From NCBI GenBank assembly GCA_023428035.1, contig JAEYZO010000371.1, positions 1-5,135 of the forward strand: a stretch of 5,135 bases of DNA, given 5' to 3'. The DNA is from Pseudomonadota bacterium. GTDB taxonomy: Bacteria > Myxococcota_A > Polyangia > Polyangiales > Ga0077539. Shown here piece by piece: positions 1 through 5,135 of this stretch; within the stretch, counting starts at the first letter, position 1, and each line of letters starts with the position of its first letter. The position numbers and the translations under genes were made by a program. Under the pieces are notes generated by a model. It searched no databases. It worked only from the letters and a program-made list of their open reading frames with translations, and was not told the DNA's origin.

Positions 1-445
1 CACGGACAACGTGAACTTCATGGCCGGCAACCTCACCGCGCAGGTGCGGGGCATCGCGCGGGTGGTGACGGCGGTCGCGAACGGCGACCTGAAGCGCAAG
101 CTGGCGCTCGAGGCCAAGGGAGAGATCGCGGCGCTCGCCGACACCATCAACGAGATGATCGACACCCTCGCGACCTTCGCGGACCAGGTGACCAACGTCG
201 CGAGGGAGGTGGGCATCGAGGGCAAGCTGGGCGGGCAGGCCCGGGTGCCCGGCGCGGCGGGGATCTGGAGGGACCTCACGGACAACGTGAACCAGCTCGC
301 GGCGAACCTGACGACGCAGGTGCGAGCGATCGCCGACGTGGCGACGGCGGTGACCAAGGGCGACCTGACGCGCTCCATCGCGGTGGAGGCGCAGGGGGAG
401 CTCGCGGCGCTCAAGGACAACGTCAACCAGATGATCGCGAACCTG
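1..445 (+). repeat. Tandem HAMP-coding repeat, 276-bp (92-residue) period
   Basis: The first 16 bases of the window (CACGGACAACGTGAAC) recur exactly at 277-292, giving a 276-bp period. By hand alignment of the translated units (bases 11-169 against 287-445), 32 of 53 residues are identical. Shared landmarks are TDNVN, NLT.QVR, TAV..GDL and EA.GE.AAL. About 1.6 units are visible, and the array probably continues left of the window. This is the coding repeat of poly-HAMP kinases and not a mobile or non-coding repeat. Confidence 0.85.
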
Positions 446-3364
446 CGCGAGACGACGCAGAAGAACACCGAGCAGGACTGGCTGAAGACCAACCTCGCGC
501 GCTTCACCCGGATGCTCCAGGGGCAGCGGGACCTGGAGGCCGTGTCGAAGCTGATCCTGCGGGAGCTCGCGCCGCTGGTGACCGCGCAGCAGGGCCTCTT
601 CTACGTGATGGACGGCTCGACCTCCCCCACCGCGGAGGACGGCGCGCTCAAGATGATCGCGAGCTACGCCTTCAGGGAGCGCAAGCACCTCAACAACCAG
701 TTCAGGCTGGGCGAGGGCCTCGTGGGGCAGTGCGCCCTCGAGCGCGACCGGATCCTCCTCACCGACGTGCCGTCGGACTACATCAAGATCAACTCGGGCC
801 TCGGCGAGGCGCCGCCGCGCAACATCGTGGTGCTCCCCGTGGTCTTCGAGGGCGCGGTGAAGGCCGTGATCGAGCTGGCGTCGTTCCAGCGCTTCAACGA
901 GATCCACCTGGCCTTCCTCGACCAGCTCACCGAGAGCATCGGGATCGTGCTCAACACCATCGCGTCGAGCATGCGCACCGAGGAGCTGCTCAAGCAGTCG
1001 ACCTCCCTCGCCGACGAGCTGCGCTCGCAGCAGCACGAGCTCACCGAGACCAACCGACGTCTGGAGGACCAGGCCCGCTCGCTCCAGGCCTCGGAGGAGC
1101 GCCTGAAGCTCCAGCAGGAGGAGCTCCAGCAGACCAACGAGGAGCTCGAGGAGCGCTCGCAGCTCCTCCAGCTCCAGAACGCCGAGGTCGAGAGGAAGAA
1201 CCGCGAGATCGAGCAGGCCAAGTTCGCCCTCGAGGAGCGCGCTCAGCAGCTCGCCCTCTCGTCGAAGTACAAGAACGAGTTCCTGGCGAACATGTCGCAC
1301 GAGCTGCGCACGCCGCTGAACAGCCTGCTCATCCTCGCGAGGCTCCTCGCCGACAACCGCGAGGGCAACCTCGAGCCCAAGCAGGTCGAGTTCGCCCGCA
1401 CCATCTACTCCGCGGGCTCTGACCTGCTCTCGCTCATCAACGACATCCTCGACCTGTCGAAGATCGAGTCGGGCACCATGAGCGTCGACGTCGACGAGCT
1501 GGAGCTCGACGGCCTCAAGGAGTACGTCGAGCGCAACTTCGGCCAGATCGCCCGCGACAAGGGCCTCGACTTCATCGTCGAGTTCGCGCCGGGCCTCCCC
1601 GCGACGATCTACACCGACCCGCGGAGGCTCCAGCAGGTGCTGAAGAACCTGCTCTCGAACGCCTTCAAGTTCACCGAGAGGGGCTCGGTCACACTGCGCG
1701 CCGCGCAGGCCTCGTCGGGCTGGAGCGCCGAGTGCGAGATCCTCAACCGCGCCGAGTGCGTGATCGCCTTCTCGGTCGCCGACACGGGCATCGGCATCCC
1801 AGCGCACAAGCAGAAGATCATCTTCGAGGCCTTTCAGCAGGCCGACGGCACCACCTCGCGCAAGTACGGCGGCACGGGCCTGGGCCTGTCGATCTCCCGC
1901 GAGATCGCGCGGATCTTCGGCGGCGAGATCAGGGTCGACAGCGTCCCCGGCCAGGGGAGCGTGTTCACGCTGTTCCTCCCGCGGACCTACGTGGCCCACG
2001 AGGCCCCCGCGGCGCCCCGCGACGTCTTCTTCGACGCGCAGCGCGCGCGGACGTCTTCGACCGGCGTCGCCGCCGTGCTCGACTCTCCGTCGAGCGCTCC
2101 CCCGGCCCTCGACGAGCCCGCCCCCGACGCCGCGCTCTCGGTGCCCGCCGAGGTGCCCGACGACCGCGACACGATCCAGCCCGGCGACCGGGTGCTGCTC
2201 ATCATCGAAGACGACGAGGCCTTCGCGAAGATCCTCCTCGACCTCGCGAGGGAGAACGGCTTCAAGGGCGTAGTCGCCCTGCGCGGAGACACCGGCCTCA
2301 CCCTCGCCCGGGAGCTGCGCCCCGACGCGATCAGCCTCGACCTGGGGCTGCCCGTGGTCGACGGCTGGGCGATCCTCGACCGGCTGAAGCACGACCCGCG
2401 CACGCGGCACATCCCCGTGCACATCCTCTCGGCCACGGAGGAGGGCCGGCACCGAGGGCTCCAGGCCGGGGCCATCGCGTTCCTCCAGAAGCCCATCGAC
2501 CGCGAGGCCCTCTCGTCGGCCCTGGCGGCGGCGCGCACCTTCCTCGACCGCCGGGTGAAGAGCCTGCTCATCGTCGAGGACGACGCCTCGCAGCGCACGG
2601 CCATCGTGTCGCTCATCGGCAACGGCGACGTGAAGAGCACCGCCGTGGGCACCGCCCGCGAGGCTCTGGAGCTGCTCTCGACGGAGCGCTTCGACTGCAT
2701 GGTGCTCGACCTGGGCCTGCCCGACATGACGGGCTTCGCGTTCATCGAGAAGGTCAAGCGCGACCTCGGGCTCGTCGACCTGCCGATCATCGTCTACACG
2801 GGCCGGGAGCTCTCCCCCGAGGAGGAGACCGAGCTCAAGCGCTTCACCGAGGCGATCATCGTGAAGAGCGCGCGCTCGCCCGAGCAGCTCCTCGACGAGA
2901 CGACGCTGTTCCTGCACCGGGTCGAGGCGAACCTGCCCGAGGGCAAGCGCCGGATGCTCGCGCAGGTGCACCAGTCGGACCCGGTCTTCGAGGGCAAGCG
3001 GGTGCTGGTGGTCGACGACGACGTGCGGAACATCTTCGCCATCACCAGCGTGCTGGAGCGCCAGAGCGTGCTGGTCACCTACGCGGAGAACGGGCGCAAG
3101 GCCATCGAGGCCCTCAAGGCCAACCCCCAGGTCGACGTGGTCTTGATGGACGTGATGATGCCCGACATGGACGGGTATGAGACCACCCGGCAGATCCGGC
3201 GCATCCCACAGTTCGCGGCGCTGCCCATCATCGCCCTCACCGCGAAGGCCATGAAGGGCGACCGCGAGAAGTGCATCGCCGCGGGGGCGTCGGACTACAT
3301 CACCAAGCCCGTCGACCCCGAGGCCCTACTCTCACTGTTGAGGATCTGGCTGTATGGAAAGTGA
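2..3364 (+). CDS. HAMP-repeat hybrid sensor histidine kinase with three receiver domains (5' end outside window)
   Basis: Autophosphorylating kinase that would pass phosphate from a histidine to its own receiver aspartates. The frame is open to the left edge, so the N-terminus is missing. Residues are counted from the GTG codon at 11, which is not the real start. HAMP units of the group III/Nik1-like type occupy about 1-150. A GAF-type sensor domain lies at about 170-318 and a Glu/Gln-rich coiled coil at about 322-418. HisKA carries the H-box NMSHELRTPLN with phospho-accepting His430. HATPase_c shows the N-box LLSNAFKFT (Asn550), G1 box DTGIGIP (591-597) and G2 box GTGLGLSIS. An Ala/Pro-rich linker (660-725) leads to three receivers with acceptor Asp777, Asp900 and Asp1047. 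Their acidic pairs lie near 733-735, 856-858 and 1002-1004, their Thr/Ser switches are Ser807, Thr930 and Thr1077, and their lysines are Lys827, Lys952 and Lys1099. All catalytic residues look intact. No membrane segment is visible, so a cytoplasmic location is likely for this part. It probably heads an operon with cheR and cheB. The signal sensed is unknown. Confidence 0.95.
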   Translation, partial: TDNVNFMAGNLTAQVRGIARVVTAVANGDLKRKLALEAKGEIAALADTINEMIDTLATFADQVTNVAREVGIEGKLGGQARVPGAAGIWRDLTDNVNQLAANLTTQVRAIADVATAVTKGDLTRSIAVEAQGELAALKDNVNQMIANLRETTQKNTEQDWLKTNLARFTRMLQGQRDLEAVSKLILRELAPLVTAQQGLFYVMDGSTSPTAEDGALKMIASYAFRERKHLNNQFRLGEGLVGQCALERDRILLTDVPSDYIKINSGLGEAPPRNIVVLPVVFEGAVKAVIELASFQRFNEIHLAFLDQLTESIGIVLNTIASSMRTEELLKQSTSLADELRSQQHELTETNRRLEDQARSLQASEERLKLQQEELQQTNEELEERSQLLQLQNAEVERKNREIEQAKFALEERAQQLALSSKYKNEFLANMSHELRTPLNSLLILARLLADNREGNLEPKQVEFARTIYSAGSDLLSLINDILDLSKIESGTMSVDVDELELDGLKEYVERNFGQIARDKGLDFIVEFAPGLPATIYTDPRRLQQVLKNLLSNAFKFTERGSVTLRAAQASSGWSAECEILNRAECVIAFSVADTGIGIPAHKQKIIFEAFQQADGTTSRKYGGTGLGLSISREIARIFGGEIRVDSVPGQGSVFTLFLPRTYVAHEAPAAPRDVFFDAQRARTSSTGVAAVLDSPSSAPPALDEPAPDAALSVPAEVPDDRDTIQPGDRVLLIIEDDEAFAKILLDLARENGFKGVVALRGDTGLTLARELRPDAISLDLGLPVVDGWAILDRLKHDPRTRHIPVHILSATEEGRHRGLQAGAIAFLQKPIDREALSSALAAARTFLDRRVKSLLIVEDDASQRTAIVSLIGNGDVKSTAVGTAREALELLSTERFDCMVLDLGLPDMTGFAFIEKVKRDLGLVDLPIIVYTGRELSPEEETELKRFTEAIIVKSARSPEQLLDETTLFLHRVEANLPEGKRRMLAQVHQSDPVFEGKRVLVVDDDVRNIFAITSVLERQSVLVTYAENGRKAIEALKANPQVDVVLMDVMMPDMDGYETTRQIRRIPQFAALPIIALTAKAMKGDREKCIAAGASDYITKPVDPEALLSLLRIWLYGK

Positions 3365-3373
3365 CGGCGGGGC

Positions 3374-4207
3374 GTGGCGGCGGGGGTGACCGACAACCTC
3401 GAGGCCCTGGAGGTGCAGCTCCTCACCGAGGGGCTGTTCCGGCTGCACGGGGTCGACTTTCGCAACTACGCCTACGCGTCGCTGCGGCGCCGCGTGTGGA
3501 ACGCCGTGAAGGCCGAGGGCCTCACCACCATCACGGCGCTCCTCGACCGGGTGCTGCACGACCCCGCGGTGAAGGACCGGCTGCTGCACCAGCTCTCGGT
3601 GCACGTCACGTCGATGTTCCGCGACCCGAGCTTCTTCGCCTCGTTCCGCCGCAACGTGGTGCCGCTCCTGCGCTCGCACCCCTTCATCCGCATCTGGCAC
3701 GTCGGCTGCGCCACCGGCGAGGAGGTCTACTCCATGGCCATCCTCCTGGAGGAGGAGGGCCTGCTCCAGCGCGCGAGGCTGTACGCCACCGACATGAACG
3801 AGGCCGTGCTCACGCAGGCCCGGCGGGGGATCTTCCCCTCGTCGCAGGTCGACGAGTACGCCCGCAATTACAGCCTCGCGGGCGGCAAGGCGCGCCTCGC
3901 GGACTACTACACCAACCGCTACGAGTACGTGATCTTCCGCCACGCGCTGCGGCGCAACGTGGTCTTCGCGCACCACAACCTCGCCACCGACGGGTCGTTC
4001 AACGAGTTCAACGTGGTGCTGTGCCGCAACGTGATGATCTATTTCGACCGGGTGCTCCAGGCCCGCGTGCACGAGCTGCTCTACTCGAGCCTGCGGCGCT
4101 TCGGCGTGCTGGCGCTCGGGCGCAAGGAGTCGCTCCGGGGCACGCCCCACGAGGGCGACTACGTCGAGGTCGACCGGGTGGAGAAGATCTACCGCCGGGA
4201 CGCGTGA
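3374..4207 (+). CDS. cheR: CheR-type protein-glutamate O-methyltransferase
   Basis: Predicted to transfer a methyl group from S-adenosylmethionine to glutamate side chains of a signalling protein in the cytoplasm. The 277 residues match the usual length of a single-domain CheR. An N-terminal helical CheR_N region spans about 8-75 and leads into SVHVTSMFRDPSFF (75-88), the family's VT.FFR-like segment. The SAM-binding motif GCATGEEVYSMA is at 111-122, the second nucleotide-contacting strand ATDMNEAVL at 138-146, and the signature CRNVMIYF at 217-224. No C-terminal TPR repeats or pentapeptide-binding extension are present. The GTG at 3374 is chosen because it is the first start after the kinase stop. 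GTG at 3386 (four codons later) is an equal alternative, since neither has a clear Shine-Dalgarno and the first in-frame ATG is far inside the fold. Translation is likely coupled to the kinase stop 9 nt upstream. The target protein cannot be told from this window. Confidence 0.95.
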   Translation: MAAGVTDNLEALEVQLLTEGLFRLHGVDFRNYAYASLRRRVWNAVKAEGLTTITALLDRVLHDPAVKDRLLHQLSVHVTSMFRDPSFFASFRRNVVPLLRSHPFIRIWHVGCATGEEVYSMAILLEEEGLLQRARLYATDMNEAVLTQARRGIFPSSQVDEYARNYSLAGGKARLADYYTNRYEYVIFRHALRRNVVFAHHNLATDGSFNEFNVVLCRNVMIYFDRVLQARVHELLYSSLRRFGVLALGRKESLRGTPHEGDYVEVDRVEKIYRRDA

Positions 4208-4213
4208 GGGAGG
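4206..4213 (+). promoter_or_regulatory. Ribosome binding site of cheB
   Basis: GAGGGAGG lies 6 nt before the GTG at 4220 and overlaps the last bases of the cheR stop codon. Its spacing fits GTG 4220 and not the ATG at 4232 (18 nt away), so it decides the start. It is the only strong Shine-Dalgarno sequence at a gene junction in the window, which suggests cheB can initiate well on its own within the operon. Confidence 0.75.
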
Positions 4214-4219
4214 TGTTCA

Positions 4220-4885
4220 GTGGTCCGACGGATGGTGGTCATCGGCGGATCGCTCGGCGGCATCGAGGCCGTCGAGACCCTGCTCTCGGAGCTGTCGCCT
4301 GACTTTCCCTGGCCCGTGGTGGTGGTGCTGCACCGCAGCCCCGTCGACGTGAGCGACGGCCTGCGCGACGTGATCGGCCGCCGCTCGGCGCTCCCCGTGG
4401 CCGAGGCCGAAGACAAGGACCTCGCCCGCCCCGGCCGGGTCTACGTCGCCCCGGCGGACTACCACCTCCTCGTCGAGGGCGAGGCCCTCGCGCTCTCGAC
4501 CGACGACCGCGTCCACTGGGCCCGGCCCTCCATCGACGTGCTCTTCGACTCCGCCGCGGCGACCTGCGGCGCGGGCCTCGTGGCCGTGGTGCTCACCGGC
4601 GCCAGCGCCGACGGGGCCGAGGGCGCGCGCGCGGTGAAGTCCAACGGCGGCACCCTCCTCGTGCAAGACCCCTCCACCGCGGAGTCGCCCGTGATGCCCA
4701 GGAGCGCCATCGACGCCGCCGAGGTCGACGCCGTGCTCACCGTCGCGGGCATCGCCGCGCGGCTCAACGCGCTCGCGTCGGCCTCCGACGCAGCACCGCC
4801 GCCCGAGGGCTCAGGTACACCAGCTCCCACCGCGGGCTCCGCGCGAGACTCCGCGCGACCGCATCGCCGCGGCCGGCACGGGTGA
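4220..4885 (+). CDS. cheB: Single-domain CheB-type protein-glutamate methylesterase
   Basis: Predicted to hydrolyse glutamate methyl esters (and possibly deamidate glutamine) on the protein modified by the neighbouring CheR. The 221-residue product is only the CheB catalytic domain. The Ser-His-Asp triad is visible as Ser11 in VVIGGSLGG, His38 in VVLHRSP and Asp131 in VVLTGASADGA. Other family landmarks are PGRVYVAPADYHLLV (71-85), RPSIDVLF (102-109) and VQDPSTAESPVMP (148-160). The N-terminal receiver domain of classical CheB is absent, so direct phosphorylation control is not expected; this form is common beside stand-alone CheR. The motifs are somewhat divergent: GGSLGG replaces the usual GxSTGG, and GASADG replaces GMGxDG. 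The catalytic fold seems to end near residue 186. The last about 35 residues are a low-complexity Ala/Pro/Arg-rich tail, encoded largely on DNA whose other strand codes for the convergent neighbour. Start GTG 4220 is supported by its Shine-Dalgarno; the gap after cheR is 12 nt. Confidence 0.93.
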   Translation: MVRRMVVIGGSLGGIEAVETLLSELSPDFPWPVVVVLHRSPVDVSDGLRDVIGRRSALPVAEAEDKDLARPGRVYVAPADYHLLVEGEALALSTDDRVHWARPSIDVLFDSAAATCGAGLVAVVLTGASADGAEGARAVKSNGGTLLVQDPSTAESPVMPRSAIDAAEVDAVLTVAGIAARLNALASASDAAPPPEGSGTPAPTAGSARDSARPHRRGRHG

Positions 4886-5135
4886 GCACCGCGAGCTCGG
4901 CCCCCCAGCGGTCGACCACGGCCTCGACCCGCGAGGGGTCTCTCACCAGCTCGACCATCTCGGCCACGCGCGACGCGGGGTAGGCCGTGAAGGCCCGGCC
5001 GTCGATGAACACCGGCCGGGAGGGCGCCTCCCACACCAGCCACCCGCCGAGGTTGTAGCTGTTGAACATCGGCCCGCGCAGCGCCGGGTCGCGCAGGAGC
5101 TCCGCCACGCTGGGGTCGAACTTGTCGCTCCAGCC
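4764..5135 (-). CDS. C-terminal fragment of a GT39/ArnT-like membrane protein (5' end outside window)
   Basis: The minus-strand frame is open to the right edge, reading GWSDKFDPSVAELL before the first internal GTG (5106-5108), so the visible about 123 residues are the tail of a longer gene. The pattern FNSYNLGGWLVWEAP followed by RPVFIDGRA, then a helix-like stretch, GAELAVL and a final WELVYLSPRAAVLRRR, resembles the soluble C-terminal region that follows the membrane segments of many bacterial glycosyltransferase-like (PMT/GT39-type) or uncharacterised polytopic membrane proteins. There N.Y..GGyL.W, FiDGR and W..vY.d..a.vf.R recur. No membrane segment falls inside the window, so the enzymatic class is inferred from recalled family patterns only. 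Its stop (4764-4766) lies inside the cheB frame, giving a 122-bp convergent overlap. Codon use with G/C in third positions and the conserved motifs support it as the true coding frame past 4885. It is probably unrelated in function to the signalling operon. Confidence 0.78.
   Translation of the reverse strand, partial: GWSDKFDPSVAELLRDPALRGPMFNSYNLGGWLVWEAPSRPVFIDGRAFTAYPASRVAEMVELVRDPSRVEAVVDRWGAELAVLTRAGRGDAVARSLARSPRWELVYLSPRAAVLRRRPTRAR

Noticed and set aside
1987..2790. 267-codon minus-strand open frame opposite the first two receivers
   Set aside because: Ser/Arg-rich with no recognisable motif; a by-product of G/C-rich third positions on the coding strand.
1732..3180. 482-codon open frame on the + strand inside the kinase gene
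   Set aside because: Its translation is an Arg/Pro/Gly/Ala-rich low-complexity product typical of the alternate frame of high-GC genes, while the overlapping frame carries intact HATPase and receiver motifs.
3332..4150. 272-codon minus-strand frame opposite cheR
   Set aside because: His/Val/Arg/Glu-rich antisense of cheR with no family resemblance.
3271..4302. 343-codon + strand frame spanning the kinase end, cheR and the cheB start
   Set aside because: Arg/Pro/His-rich with no domain; the cheR frame over the same bases has all CheR motifs.
4994..5020. Inverted repeat CCCGGCC / GGCCGGG (8-bp stem if G5001-C5013 pairs) as a possible terminator
   Set aside because: It has no T-tract, lies inside the conserved RPVFIDGR codons of the minus-strand gene, and such GC palindromes are expected by chance in this composition.
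4459..5043. 194-codon minus-strand frame crossing the cheB end
   Set aside because: The product is low-complexity. The neighbouring minus-strand frame at 4764-5135 has conserved motifs (FIDGR, GGWLVW) and explains the coding signal better.
1..5135. Search for tRNA/rRNA genes, CRISPR arrays, insertion sequences, attachment sites and defence genes
   Set aside because: The window is almost wholly covered by four coding regions with uniform composition; no spaced short repeats, terminal inverted repeats, transposase motifs or RNA-like segments were seen.

Overview
This is a very GC-rich, fully coding stretch. Third codon positions are nearly all G or C, two of the four start codons expected are GTG, and non-coding gaps are only about 10 nt. 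Together with a large HAMP-repeat hybrid kinase next to stand-alone CheR and CheB proteins, this suggests a chromosomal region of a high-GC bacterium rich in signalling genes. A myxobacterium or related (Myxococcota) is my best guess, but it is an inference from composition and architecture and not a proven assignment.

Layout: (1) Positions 1-3364 (+) hold the 3' part of a very large soluble-looking hybrid histidine kinase. Its visible order is HAMP repeats, GAF, long coiled coil, HisKA, HATPase_c, an Ala/Pro-rich linker and three receiver domains; its start lies left of the window. (2) Positions 3374-4207 (+) encode a complete CheR-type protein-glutamate methyltransferase, starting 9 nt after the kinase stop and in the same reading frame. 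(3) Positions 4220-4885 (+) encode a single-domain CheB-type methylesterase without a receiver domain, preceded by a strong Shine-Dalgarno sequence. (4) Positions 4764-5135 (-) hold the 3' end of a convergent gene whose product resembles the C-terminal tail of multi-membrane-spanning glycosyltransferase-like (GT39/ArnT-like) proteins; its start lies right of the window. Its end overlaps the end of cheB by 122 bp.

The three plus-strand genes look like one operon: a multi-phosphorelay kinase plus a methylation/demethylation pair. No chemoreceptor, CheA, CheW or CheY is visible here. The CheR/CheB pair may therefore serve a receptor encoded elsewhere or the kinase system itself. No RNA gene, mobile element, CRISPR array or convincing terminator was seen. 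The components belong to known families; the points most worth a second look are the antisense-overlapping 3' ends, the in-frame kinase/CheR junction, and the unknown substrate of the CheR/CheB pair.
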